Shown one piece after another: positions 31,325-40,143 of a DNA stretch of 50,974 bases (its first letter is position 1; every line of letters starts with the position of its first letter). This DNA is from JAPUDQ01 sp964552765 (GTDB lineage Bacteria > Patescibacteriota > Saccharimonadia > Saccharimonadales > Saccharimonadaceae). The position numbers and the translations under genes were made by a program. Under the pieces are notes generated by a model that ran no database searches, was not told the origin of the DNA, and worked only from the letters and a program-made list of their open reading frames with translations. The stretch is from positions 1 to 50,974 of the forward strand of contig CAZKIA010000002.1 in NCBI GenBank assembly GCA_964552765.1, given 5' to 3'.

Positions 31325-33265
31325 TCATTCATCACGCATATCGCGTATTGGATTACGCCGCATATTGTGTACGATTGGTATCAGCGCGCCCAAGAGGGAT
31401 GCCCCTGCCACGACAAGTGCTATAAGCCCAATATCATACCAATCAATTCCGTAGAAATAAAACTGTTTATCAAGATTGCTAATATTGAAAAGTAGAGCCA
31501 TAACAATACTCGTACTCGCACTTAGTTGCGCGTTTGTATACAATGCGACCATAAGCCCAACGGCGAGAGCAAATAGAACGATAAGCGCTACGAGGTAGAT
31601 CGTATACGTAACATATATCTGAGCGATTGCGAACCGCGAGGCTCCTACTGCTCGAAAGACAGCCGTTTCCTTACGTGAATCAGCAATAATACGTCCTATC
31701 ATGCCCATTAATATCAGACTGGCTATAAGCGCGATGATTCCTGCCGCTATGAGCTGAAACTTGCGAAATGTTGCCTTGATATCCTCAAGCGCAAGACTTG
31801 CAGAGCCGAACGATTGCAACACGAATGGTCGAGCTTCGCGAGTACATGGTGTCTGACCAGCTTCTAGTGTAATTCCAGGATACTGTACGATACAGTTACT
31901 GTTTTTTAGTATATGACGCGCTGCATCTGACGATGAATATTCAGCGAGAAAATACTCCTGTGACTCCATCATGTTCGTTGGTGCGAGACGAAACACGTCC
32001 TGAATCGCAGGGCTTGTATCGTAGATACTCATAGGACTTACCCACGAGGTACCAAGTGATGACGATGTCATTGAGCTAAGGATATCCTCAATCCCAGGCA
32101 TACCCATTGATAATGTTCGGTCTGGCGTGATACCCACTACTCGAAAATGTAGCCGCTCATTCTGTGGTATTTGTGCACCAAATTCACGATCAAACTGTAG
32201 TTTTTTCGCATCATATTGTTTTGTATCAGTCGTTCGAACATCACTCTGAACGGTCGGGTCAGTACAGGGCGATGCAGGCAGCGCATACAGTAACTCTGGC
32301 TTCACATAATCTTTTTTGGCACCATTTTGCTTTAGATCAGCTTGCTGTTGCATGGCGCTCTGCAGTAGTTGATTAGATGCTGCATTGCGATAACAAACAT
32401 CAAATGTTTTACCGGCAACATCTCGTCGTACCATGGCAAGACGCTCTTTTTTCTGATCATTTGTAGCCGCGTTCTCTAACTTGGGTAGCTTGAGTATCTC
32501 TTGAGCGGCGGAGTACGATATAACGATTGGTATCGAGCCATCTGCCCCACGATCGAGCGTTTGTTTTGGCAACAGAAATGGCGTAATAAGCTGCGTATCC
32601 ATCAGTGTCCAACTATCAGTAATACCCTTTAGCCCCTGAGTGTACCCTGGCGACATACCAAGGTTATCCGTATTTGTAGAATAATTTTCCTTACCATTCA
32701 CCAGCGGGGCCAATGATGCTTGCTGAGTCAATGAGCCAGGATTCGCAATCCGCCGAGCACGATAAAATGCCATTGCACCCTCACCAGTCTGCTTACTAAA
32801 GGCCGTCATATCAACTTTATAAGGATTGGCGGCGGCCTGTTCCGCAATAACCTGCTGTCCGATCTGAGTGGAAGTATTGAGATACTTATTGCCATTTGGT
32901 TCAGTCATGACGGCCTTGTCATTATCACTTTGTCGATAATCAATCCCAAGACGCTTGGCAGCTGCTTGACGCTTGGCTAGGTCAGCTTTTTCTAATGTCT
33001 CAGCGCGAGCAATCAGTGCCTGATCTGTACCGCTACCATTTGTAAATGACGTGGTGTCAGTAAATGATCCTGATACGATATAGCGCTTACTAAAGCCTTC
33101 ATTGGAAAATGCTTCAATGCTTTGCGTTATCCCCCTAAATATCAGCGATCCAGCCGCCAGTCCTGCAAACAACAAACTCGCTGCAAATACCGTTACAAAA
33201 AGTCTGATCTTGCGAGTGCGAATTTTTGTATAAGCTAGCTTGAGTGAATCAACAAGTCGAATCAT
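31325..33265 (-). CDS. FtsX/MacB-type ABC transporter permease
   Basis: The 646-residue product has one membrane segment at the N-terminus (about 20-45), a large extracytoplasmic domain (about 50-490) with one Cys pair likely in CYRN..SPCTDP and another in NCIVQYPG..TPCTRE, and three C-terminal membrane segments that form the FtsX domain (IIALIASLILMGMIGRIIAD...ETAVFRAVGASR). The GAS(R/K) motif contacts the ATPase. Such systems move lipoproteins, peptides or signals by mechanotransmission rather than classical import. It overlaps the ATPase gene by 4 bp (ATGA). Confidence 0.92.
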   Translation of the reverse strand: MIRLVDSLKLAYTKIRTRKIRLFVTVFAASLLFAGLAAGSLIFRGITQSIEAFSNEGFSKRYIVSGSFTDTTSFTNGSGTDQALIARAETLEKADLAKRQAAAKRLGIDYRQSDNDKAVMTEPNGNKYLNTSTQIGQQVIAEQAAANPYKVDMTAFSKQTGEGAMAFYRARRIANPGSLTQQASLAPLVNGKENYSTNTDNLGMSPGYTQGLKGITDSWTLMDTQLITPFLLPKQTLDRGADGSIPIVISYSAAQEILKLPKLENAATNDQKKERLAMVRRDVAGKTFDVCYRNAASNQLLQSAMQQQADLKQNGAKKDYVKPELLYALPASPCTDPTVQSDVRTTDTKQYDAKKLQFDREFGAQIPQNERLHFRVVGITPDRTLSMGMPGIEDILSSMTSSSLGTSWVSPMSIYDTSPAIQDVFRLAPTNMMESQEYFLAEYSSSDAARHILKNSNCIVQYPGITLEAGQTPCTREARPFVLQSFGSASLALEDIKATFRKFQLIAAGIIALIASLILMGMIGRIIADSRKETAVFRAVGASRFAIAQIYVTYTIYLVALIVLFALAVGLMVALYTNAQLSASTSIVMALLFNISNLDKQFYFYGIDWYDIGLIALVVAGASLLGALIPIVHNMRRNPIRDMRDE

Positions 33266-34071
33266 TCAACTATCCTCCCGTCTGCTACCCTGATGATACG
33301 ATCTGTTCGAGCTGCAAGATCTTCATCGTGTGTCACTAAGATGACTGTTGCACCGAAATCATCACGAGCTTTTTGAAATAACTCAAAGATTGTGTCAGAC
33401 GTCTGCTGATCGAGATTACCCGTCGGCTCATCGGCCAGTAGTATCTTGGGACGATTCATGAGTGCACGTGCAATCGCGACGCGCTGTATCTGACCACCTG
33501 AAAGTTCTTTGCCATAATGTTTGATACGCCCCTCCAGCCCAACGGCTTTAGCGATCTCAAGTGATCGCTCATGTCGTGCACGGGATTTCATACGTGCAAA
33601 CATTGCAGGAACTTCGATATTGTCTTGTACATTCAAAAAGGGTTGCAAATAAAACGACTGAAATACAAAGCCAATTTTTTGTCCACGGTAGTAAGATAGT
33701 TCGCTATCATGTAGCGTCTTGAGGTTAACCGTATCAACGATCACCTCGCCATTAGTTGGCTTGTCGAGACCACCAATCATATGCAGAAGTGTACTTTTGC
33801 CGCTGCCGCTCTTGCCAAGTAAAGCAACAATTTCACCCTCGTGTATTGTCAGTGATGTATCTATCAGTGCTGAGACTTTTGTTTTACCAAGGGTGTAGAC
33901 TTTCGAGACTTCCTTCAGCTCCACCACAACTGGCTTATCACTATGATTTACCTCTGATTTACCGGTGATTTTCTTGCGTACAAGCATGGCTGCTTTGACA
34001 TCACGTCCAATCGCCACCACATCATCATGATAGCTATCAAGCAGCTGCGAAATTAATGATTGTTTGTCCAT
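33262..34071 (-). CDS. ABC transporter ATP-binding protein (LolD/MacB-like)
   Basis: The 269-residue ATPase has an N-terminal extension of about 46 residues before the standard domain (VELKEVSKVYTLGKTKVSAL). Walker A is GKSGSGKST, the Q-loop region is FVFQSFYLQP, the signature is LSGGQIQRVAIARAL, Walker B is ILLADEPTGNLD and the switch is VTHDEDLA. It powers the FtsX-type permease encoded next. The N-terminal extension is unusual and not recognised. TACACT lies 9 nt before the ATG, so a short or absent leader is possible. Confidence 0.95.
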   Translation of the reverse strand: MDKQSLISQLLDSYHDDVVAIGRDVKAAMLVRKKITGKSEVNHSDKPVVVELKEVSKVYTLGKTKVSALIDTSLTIHEGEIVALLGKSGSGKSTLLHMIGGLDKPTNGEVIVDTVNLKTLHDSELSYYRGQKIGFVFQSFYLQPFLNVQDNIEVPAMFARMKSRARHERSLEIAKAVGLEGRIKHYGKELSGGQIQRVAIARALMNRPKILLADEPTGNLDQQTSDTIFELFQKARDDFGATVILVTHDEDLAARTDRIIRVADGRIVE

Positions 34072-34138
34072 TCACCACATAGTGTAATACGCTCATGCTC
34101 ATATTACTATAGGTACTTTTGGTTTATTTAATTGACTA

Positions 34139-35452
34139 CTATGGCGTCAAGCGATTGAGGTCACGCGGAAACAACGTCGCTTCCTTGACATTCTGTAGAC
34201 CAATCGTTTTCTGAACGAGACGATCAATACCGTAGCCGCACCCGCCGTGTCGTGGAAGACCGTACTTAAATGCCTGGAGGTAATATTTGAAGCCATCAGC
34301 TGTGACATCGAGACCTGCATCAGTCATCTGCTTAATCATCGTGTCGTAATTGTTTTCTCGTAGTGGTACGGTCGCAATTTCCAAACCACGGAATAACAAA
34401 TCTGCCCATGCGACTGTGCCATCATCTTTAAACTTATGGTAGAACTTACCCGCTGCTGCTGGAAAATCTTTGGCGTACACGAGGTCACTGCCGTGTTGTT
34501 TCAACGCATATTGGGCAATCCAACGCTCTTCGTCAGGTGTGAGATCCTTTTCGTCAGTGGTATCAGTCTTAGTATCTTTTGAATAAAGTTCATGGATTTC
34601 AGCAACGGTGTAACTCGGCACAATACCATCTGCAGGCAAATGAAGATCGGGGCCATTAAAACGTTTAATGTCATCACCGAACGTCTCATAGGTTTGCTGA
34701 AGTACCGCCATTGTCATGCCCGCTACCATATCCATAACTTCTTGATGATCACGAACAAATCCCATCTCAATATCAAGCATTGTTAGTTCTGTCATATGAC
34801 GGCGTGTCGCACTCAGTTCGGCGCGGTAAGCTTGCCCTATCTCAAACACCCGTTCAAATGCCCCCACCATGATCTGCTTATAAAATTGTGGGCTCTGTGC
34901 CAGTGTTGCTTGCTTGCCAAAATAATCAAGTGTGAAGACTTCAGCTCCGCCCTCGGTGGCTGCACCAAGTAATTTTGGTGTCTGGATCTCAACAAAATCA
35001 CGCTCGGTCAAAAACGATCGGATTGATTGCAGCATCGCCGCACGAATCTTAAATATCTTTTGCTCCTGGATATTACGGACATTGAGCACACGATAATCAA
35101 ACAGTGTATCGAGATTTTCAGCCTTGTGTGAAATAGGCTTGTCGATTTCGATTGGTGGCTCATCAGTTACTGGTACAACAACTTCGATCGTTACGTCGTG
35201 TAGCTCCGCTCCACCCGGCGCACGCTCGTCTGCCACGACTGTTCCCGTGAGGTTCATAACCGTTCCAACTTGGAGGCCACGTAATTTTTCAATCTCGACC
35301 TTGTCATCAATTAAACTCTGGGCAAGTCCACCACGATCGCGTAGCGTAATGAAATTAAGCCCTCCAAGCAAGCGCTTTTTGTGCAACCAGCCCGATAATG
35401 TAACCGTCGTTCCGACATGGTCGGCGATGGTATGGGAAAGAATTCTTTGCAT
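34139..35452 (-). CDS. aspS: Aspartyl-tRNA synthetase, archaeal/eukaryal-type
   Basis: The 437-residue enzyme has an N-terminal OB fold (VTLSGWLHKKRLLGGLNFIT) and the class II core, with motif 2 around YRAELSATRRHMTELTMLD and motif 3 GCGYGIDRLVQ. It ends FPRDLNRLTP. The length and the absence of the GAD insertion of bacterial AspRS (about 590) place it with the archaeal/eukaryal type, which can be non-discriminating (charging tRNA-Asn too); that depends on the genome's GatCAB/AsnRS content. TATACT (35460-35465) lies 7 nt before the ATG, so the mRNA is leaderless. Confidence 0.95.
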   Translation of the reverse strand: MQRILSHTIADHVGTTVTLSGWLHKKRLLGGLNFITLRDRGGLAQSLIDDKVEIEKLRGLQVGTVMNLTGTVVADERAPGGAELHDVTIEVVVPVTDEPPIEIDKPISHKAENLDTLFDYRVLNVRNIQEQKIFKIRAAMLQSIRSFLTERDFVEIQTPKLLGAATEGGAEVFTLDYFGKQATLAQSPQFYKQIMVGAFERVFEIGQAYRAELSATRRHMTELTMLDIEMGFVRDHQEVMDMVAGMTMAVLQQTYETFGDDIKRFNGPDLHLPADGIVPSYTVAEIHELYSKDTKTDTTDEKDLTPDEERWIAQYALKQHGSDLVYAKDFPAAAGKFYHKFKDDGTVAWADLLFRGLEIATVPLRENNYDTMIKQMTDAGLDVTADGFKYYLQAFKYGLPRHGGCGYGIDRLVQKTIGLQNVKEATLFPRDLNRLTP

Positions 35453-35486
35453 GACTACGAGTATATCATTCTACCGATGTAAAACG

Positions 35487-36401
35487 CTACTTTTTAGGCC
35501 GCAGAAAACCAATGACATCACTAAGAGTCACGAGCCCTACTGTCTTGTGATCTGCTGTACTCACGATTGCCATTGATATACCCTCTTCTATAAATTGCTC
35601 CAAAACACGACTCAGTAATACGTCGGGGGCCACTGTCATGACGTGGTGATTCATCGCTTCGTTAACAGTAAGAGATTTCGAGCGACTATCAATTACCTCC
35701 TTGCTGTCAACGATTCCCACCACATGATCAATATCATTTTTTATGACAGGAAAACGACGATGGCCCGTCGAGTGCAAGTCATCCAGGACAACTGGCCCTA
35801 GTGGATCATCACTTGCAATCGTCACAATATCAGCTCGATCAGTCATAACATCTTGAACAGTTTTCTGATCAAATAATGCTGCCTTTTCAATCCGACGTAT
35901 GTCATGTCGGGGAATAGACTCGAGAGACGCAATGAGATCTAAGAGTTCTTCCTTTGAGCGAATCGGGGTTTTGGTCTGAGCAGGTGGCAGGCAAAAATAA
36001 TCAAGCCATTTTCTAGACTCAACTATCGTGATGCACTGGGACTCATAGCGTGTATACATACGGTGAGCTGTTGCCTGAACGTTGCGGAGTCTTACTGCTA
36101 AGCGAGTGCCGGCAATAGCACCAAGCATGCCTATGCCACTATATATCCAGCCATACAACGAAACCATCGTGAGCGTCATTGCAATAATCAAAAGATACTG
36201 TAAAAACCATTGGACAAATTCAAGCCGGGGTGCGACCAATTCTCGACGTTGTGCATACAGTGCATGGCTATCTCCTGCTGCTATTCGTCGACGAATTTCA
36301 TAGGCACTCATTGAGGTGTGACGAATTTTTATCGCAGTCAAAAAGACAAGTGCTCCCCATAACAAAATACTCACGCCAATACCGATAATTTGACCGTTCA
36401 T
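35487..36401 (-). CDS. CNNM/CorC-like membrane protein with CBS pair
   Basis: The 304-residue product has N-terminal membrane segments (about 5-24, 63-85 and 90-108), a linker with the RSKEELLDLIASLE and IRRIEKAALFDQKTVQDVMT pattern seen in DUF21/CBS proteins, and two CBS repeats (about 178-240 and 245-302). CBS pairs bind adenine nucleotides. CNNM/CorC-type proteins are linked to Mg or Na export and resistance. It is shorter than the usual 430-450, with no CorC/HlyC C-terminal domain. The -10 TATAGT (36410-36415) lies 8 nt before the ATG, giving a leaderless start. It is divergent from the DsbA-like gene. Confidence 0.88.
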   Translation of the reverse strand: MNGQIIGIGVSILLWGALVFLTAIKIRHTSMSAYEIRRRIAAGDSHALYAQRRELVAPRLEFVQWFLQYLLIIAMTLTMVSLYGWIYSGIGMLGAIAGTRLAVRLRNVQATAHRMYTRYESQCITIVESRKWLDYFCLPPAQTKTPIRSKEELLDLIASLESIPRHDIRRIEKAALFDQKTVQDVMTDRADIVTIASDDPLGPVVLDDLHSTGHRRFPVIKNDIDHVVGIVDSKEVIDSRSKSLTVNEAMNHHVMTVAPDVLLSRVLEQFIEEGISMAIVSTADHKTVGLVTLSDVIGFLRPKK

Positions 36402-36437
36402 GTGTCTATACTATACCTTTTTCTCTAAAGAATAGGA

Positions 36438-36463
36438 TATACTAGATACATTAAATTCTGGAG
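36438..36463 (+). promoter_or_regulatory. -10 box and strong Shine-Dalgarno of the DsbA-like gene
   Basis: TATACT (36438-36443) and GGAGG (36459-36463) precede the ATG at 36470. The Shine-Dalgarno spacing (6 nt) selects this ATG over the in-frame GTG at 36464. Confidence 0.75.
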
Positions 36464-36469
36464 GTGTTT

Positions 36470-37180
36470 ATGGATAGGAATCGTTGGCTGATTTTTGCTG
36501 GACTCTGTATCGCAGTCGTGATCGGACTCGTAATGGTATCATCAAAAAATAAGGTCGATGTCAGTACGATTGACGGTAACAAGATAGACACGACAAGTGC
36601 TATCGCTGATCATGTTAGTGGTAAGGCTGATTCTAAGATTATCTTGATCGAATACGCCGACTATCAGTGCCCTGGCTGTTACGCTGCCTACCCACATATC
36701 AAAACGATTACCAACGAATACAAAGATTCAATCGCATTTGTCTACCGCAATTTCCCTCTTATTAGTATCCACCCTAATGCCCTAGCTGCAGCATCAGCCG
36801 TTGAAGCCGCCGGCCTACAAGGTAAGTATTGGGAGATGCATGATAGCGTATTTCAAAACCAACCCGACTGGAAAAATGCAAGCGCCGACCAGCGTGGGCA
36901 AAAATTTGAGGCACTCGCAACGCAGCTTGGTCTGAACATTGATCAGTTTCGAAGTGATATCGCTGGCAAGAGTGTCGCCGCAAAAATTGAAACAGATCGT
37001 GCTGTCGCAATAAAAATGGGTGTTGATTCGACTCCAACACTATTTCTCAATGGCAAGAAACTTTCCTCGGAAATCGTTGACAATGCAATGAGTGGCGATG
37101 GCAACAAGCTCCGTGACGCCCTTGATGAATCAATCCGCGCTGGCGGCGGTACACCACCGGTTCGTGCTACTGCACAATAA
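36470..37180 (+). CDS. DsbA/BdbD-like extracytoplasmic thiol-disulfide oxidoreductase
   Basis: The 236-residue product has an N-terminal membrane anchor (about 7-24) and a thioredoxin fold with inserted helices (residues about 55-235). The active site is CPGC (67-70) in EYADYQCPGCYAAYP, and the cis-Pro loop is DSTPTLFLNG. It should oxidise thiols in secreted proteins. The window contains several likely clients with paired Cys (for example the LysM and 170-residue proteins). No VKOR/DsbB partner is in the window. The 3' end overlaps the opposite-strand small gene by 14 bp. Confidence 0.94.
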   Translation: MDRNRWLIFAGLCIAVVIGLVMVSSKNKVDVSTIDGNKIDTTSAIADHVSGKADSKIILIEYADYQCPGCYAAYPHIKTITNEYKDSIAFVYRNFPLISIHPNALAAASAVEAAGLQGKYWEMHDSVFQNQPDWKNASADQRGQKFEALATQLGLNIDQFRSDIAGKSVAAKIETDRAVAIKMGVDSTPTLFLNGKKLSSEIVDNAMSGDGNKLRDALDESIRAGGGTPPVRATAQ

Positions 37181-37265
37181 ACTGCTGCCACTCAGCACGA
37201 ATAATATCTACTGGCACGCGCACAGCACGTGATGGTCGTTTGACAACCTCAATTATTTTCATCAT
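37167..37265 (-). CDS. Small basic protein of 32 residues, unknown
   Basis: The frame starts MMKIIEVVKRPSRAVRVPVD and ends IIRAEWQQFIVQ. It has AAAAAGGAACA as Shine-Dalgarno and a TTGACA-18-TATGAT promoter 50 bp upstream, so it has the signals of a real, well-expressed gene. It is too short for family assignment; the pattern suggests a helix with basic residues, and it may bind membrane or RNA. The 3' end overlaps the DsbA-like gene on the other strand. A second ATG immediately follows the first. Confidence 0.65.
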   Translation of the reverse strand: MMKIIEVVKRPSRAVRVPVDIIRAEWQQFIVQ

Positions 37266-37314
37266 TGTTCCTTTTTATTTTTTCCCACACCTATTTGCAA
37301 AAAGCATAACAGCT

Positions 37315-37344
37315 ATCATACTCGTATACGATGAGTATTGTCAA
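37315..37344 (-). promoter_or_regulatory. Near-consensus promoter with inverted repeat in the spacer
   Basis: TTGACA (37339-37344) and TATGAT (37315-37320) are 18 bp apart. ATACTC-N9-GAGTAT (about 37318-37338) lies between and overlaps them, so a repressor site is possible. Confidence 0.8.
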
Positions 37345-37376
37345 TATATTCGTGAAATACGGGAGAGGCGCCTACT

Positions 37377-38306
37377 CTAGAAAACTTTTCTGAGGCGCGC
37401 AAGAACAACAACGGTAACTGTTGCTAAAATCGTCATAGTGATCACAAAACCATACGCCCATATCTCTTGTTGGAACGGTAGTTTTACATTCATACCATAC
37501 ATACCAAAGAACGCGTTGGGTATCGCAATGAGCAATGTCGCGACCGTCAGTATCTTCATCGTACGGTTGAGGTTGTTGCTCGCAATCGTCGTATAAACAT
37601 TGCGTATCGTCGTAATACTTTTGATACTACCTTGACACTCTTCAATCAACTGCTGCGTGTTAAGTAACAAATCTTTCATAATAGCTCGACGGCCTGGTGT
37701 TACTTCGATGTGTCGCCCTAATAATAACCGGTTTAGGATTGCGGTGGTCGGCTGCAGGGCCGATAGGAAAATATTCAAACCATCTTCTACTTCAACGAAA
37801 TCAACGAAGTCTCTATTATCAATATCACGATTAGTAAATTTCGTACGAAACGTTTTAATGCGCTTTGACATATTGTTGATATGCATCTCATAGCGATCAA
37901 TTACCTGATCAATCACTGCCAGCATCAATTCAACCGGCTGACTAGATGAAAATTGCACCTTCTCTGACAAAAAATTCTGTAAGACGACGAACTTATCATG
38001 CGATATTGTCACTAATAAATTAGGTTTAACGATACATAATAGCGGCGCTGATACGATACTGCCAGACTCGTTCTCAAATGCATAGCGCACATACAGATAT
38101 GTTGCATCATCAATAAATTCTAGTCGAGGGATCTCATCAATATCCATCACATCCATCATGCGACCAATATCAAGTTTGTATTGATGAGCAAGGCGCTCGA
38201 TATCTGCCGATGTGGGCGACTCAACATTGATCCAGGCTCCAGGCTTGTACTGATCAAGAACCGTCAACTTCGCAGAGCGCGAGCTTTTATAATAATATGT
38301 AATCAT
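37377..38306 (-). CDS. corA: CorA-family divalent cation (Mg) channel
   Basis: The 309-residue product has an alpha/beta N-terminal cytoplasmic domain, a long helix (YEMHINNMSKRIKTFRTKFT and following) and two C-terminal membrane segments. The selectivity motif GMN is at 271-273 (FGMYGMNVKLP). It forms a pentameric channel gated by cytoplasmic Mg. TATAAT (38315-38320) lies 8 nt before the ATG, making a leaderless mRNA likely. It is divergent from the antiporter gene. Confidence 0.96.
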   Translation of the reverse strand: MITYYYKSSRSAKLTVLDQYKPGAWINVESPTSADIERLAHQYKLDIGRMMDVMDIDEIPRLEFIDDATYLYVRYAFENESGSIVSAPLLCIVKPNLLVTISHDKFVVLQNFLSEKVQFSSSQPVELMLAVIDQVIDRYEMHINNMSKRIKTFRTKFTNRDIDNRDFVDFVEVEDGLNIFLSALQPTTAILNRLLLGRHIEVTPGRRAIMKDLLLNTQQLIEECQGSIKSITTIRNVYTTIASNNLNRTMKILTVATLLIAIPNAFFGMYGMNVKLPFQQEIWAYGFVITMTILATVTVVVLARLRKVF

Positions 38307-38392
38307 TGTTCATCATTATACCGTAAACTGCTTATGATAAAACATCATTATCGACTTCGTCATCATGCTCGGCCAGCTGTTATCTCATGCAT

Positions 38393-38422
38393 TTGTCAAC
38401 TAAGCCGCCCTCGTGTCATACT
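38393..38422 (+). promoter_or_regulatory. Promoter of the KefB-type antiporter gene
   Basis: TTGTCA (38393-38398) and CATACT (38417-38422) are 18 bp apart. The leader of about 26 nt is A-rich with no Shine-Dalgarno sequence. Confidence 0.6.
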
Positions 38423-38454
38423 AAGAGCTAGTAACAAACCAAAAAGCAAAAACA

Positions 38455-40143
38455 ATGGACACTTCAATATTCACCCAGCTAAGCATCGTTCTAGGTATCG
38501 GTGCCTTGATTGCAATTATTATGAAGTTTCTGAGACAGCCACTGATTATTGGCTATATCATAACCGGTATTGTTGTTGGACCAAGCGTCTTTGGCCTTAT
38601 CAGTGCCGATGCAGAGAATACTTTTCAATCATTGAGTAAGATTGGCATCACCTTGTTGCTTTTTATTATTGGCCTCGGAATGAATGCGAGTGTCATCAAA
38701 AGCCTCGGTAAGGTCGCACTTCTCACCACGATAACCGTCATCTTGCTCGTGGGATCAACTGGTCATGCTATCGCACTGCTACTTGGGTATGATAATCAAA
38801 CAAGTATTGTCCTTGGGGTAGCGCTCCTCTTTAGTAGTACTATTATCGTACTAAAAGCATTATCCGATAAGCGTGAAGCAACTCGACTCTACGGTCAAAT
38901 TGCTGTCGGTATATTACTGGTTGAAGATCTTGTCGCCACCATCGCGCTTGTCGGTGTCGCAGCAGCCGGATCAGGTGGTGTCACTATCGAATCAATATCT
39001 ATACTCATAGTAAAGGGTATCGCGATGGGCGTACTATTATTCGCTGCCTCACGATTTGTCATGCCACAGCTTGGCCGACAATTTGCCAAAACACAAGAGC
39101 TGCTATTTCTATTCTCAATTGCCTGGGGACTACTCATCGCAAGTCTATTCCATTATGTTGGCTTTTCTCATGAAGTTGGGGCCTTATTCGCAGGAGTTGC
39201 CCTTGCTGGACTCCCCTATGCCACAGAAATGGCGGCAAAACTTAAGCCGCTTCGGGACTTCTTTATTGTTTTATTCTTTGTATCACTTGGTGCAACATTC
39301 AGCTTTGGATCGATAATAAACAATCTTGTACCAGCATTCTTACTGGCACTCATTGTTATGATCGGAAAACCGTTGTTTGTTCTGACAGTAGTTGGAGCTC
39401 AGGGCTATACGAAACTAACAAGTTTTAAAGCTGCCGTGCATTTATCGCAGATTAGTGAATTCTCGATTATTTTTGTCATCGTGGCTCATACGAGCGGACT
39501 GGTTAATGATACGGCTGTATCAGTTATTACCCTGGTTGCACTTATTACCATTGCGATCTCATCCTATTATATGAAATATGATGATCAACTATATCGTCGG
39601 CTCGAAAAATATCTCAAGTTTTTTGAGCGAAAAACTATCAAAGAACGCAAGCAAAAACATGCTCTCTACCCCATCATCCTGTTTGGCTATCATAAAGGCG
39701 GCCATGAATTCATGCGTACATTTCGCGACATGCATCAGCGCTACCTCATTGTAGATTATGACCCTGATGTTATTGAGCACCTTGAGGAGCAGGGTATTCG
39801 TCATGCCTACGGGGACGCAACCGACGAAGAATTTCTCGAAGAAATCAATGCAGGCAAAGCAAAATTAGCCGTAAGTATGATCACTGTTTTTGAATCCAAC
39901 AAGGCCCTTCTTGGCTACATTAACCGGTTTGAACCACGTACAACATTTATCTGTCACGCCAACAATTACGATGAAGCAGCCGAGCTCTATCGCCGTGGCG
40001 CAAGTTACGTGATGCTTCCTCATTTTCTTGGATCAGAGCGTATCAGTGCCTATATCAAACAGCATGGTTTTAATCCACAATCATTTGAACGCTATCGTGA
40101 AAAACATATCATCACTATTGGCAAAAAAGCCCTTAATTCTTAA
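38455..40143 (+). CDS. CPA2 (KefB-type) cation:proton antiporter with TrkA-N domain
   Basis: The 562-residue product has about 12 hydrophobic segments (1-380) with the family patterns FLRQPLIIGYIITGIVVGPS and ALLFSSTIIVLKALSDK, then a cytoplasmic TrkA-N domain (about 400-540) with GYHKGGHEF, LIVDYDPDV and YGDATDEEFLEE. It exchanges K or Na for protons under nucleotide control. It shares no operon. Its stop overlaps the stop of the opposite-strand zinc-ribbon gene by 4 bp. Confidence 0.94.
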   Translation: MDTSIFTQLSIVLGIGALIAIIMKFLRQPLIIGYIITGIVVGPSVFGLISADAENTFQSLSKIGITLLLFIIGLGMNASVIKSLGKVALLTTITVILLVGSTGHAIALLLGYDNQTSIVLGVALLFSSTIIVLKALSDKREATRLYGQIAVGILLVEDLVATIALVGVAAAGSGGVTIESISILIVKGIAMGVLLFAASRFVMPQLGRQFAKTQELLFLFSIAWGLLIASLFHYVGFSHEVGALFAGVALAGLPYATEMAAKLKPLRDFFIVLFFVSLGATFSFGSIINNLVPAFLLALIVMIGKPLFVLTVVGAQGYTKLTSFKAAVHLSQISEFSIIFVIVAHTSGLVNDTAVSVITLVALITIAISSYYMKYDDQLYRRLEKYLKFFERKTIKERKQKHALYPIILFGYHKGGHEFMRTFRDMHQRYLIVDYDPDVIEHLEEQGIRHAYGDATDEEFLEEINAGKAKLAVSMITVFESNKALLGYINRFEPRTTFICHANNYDEAAELYRRGASYVMLPHFLGSERISAYIKQHGFNPQSFERYREKHIITIGKKALNS

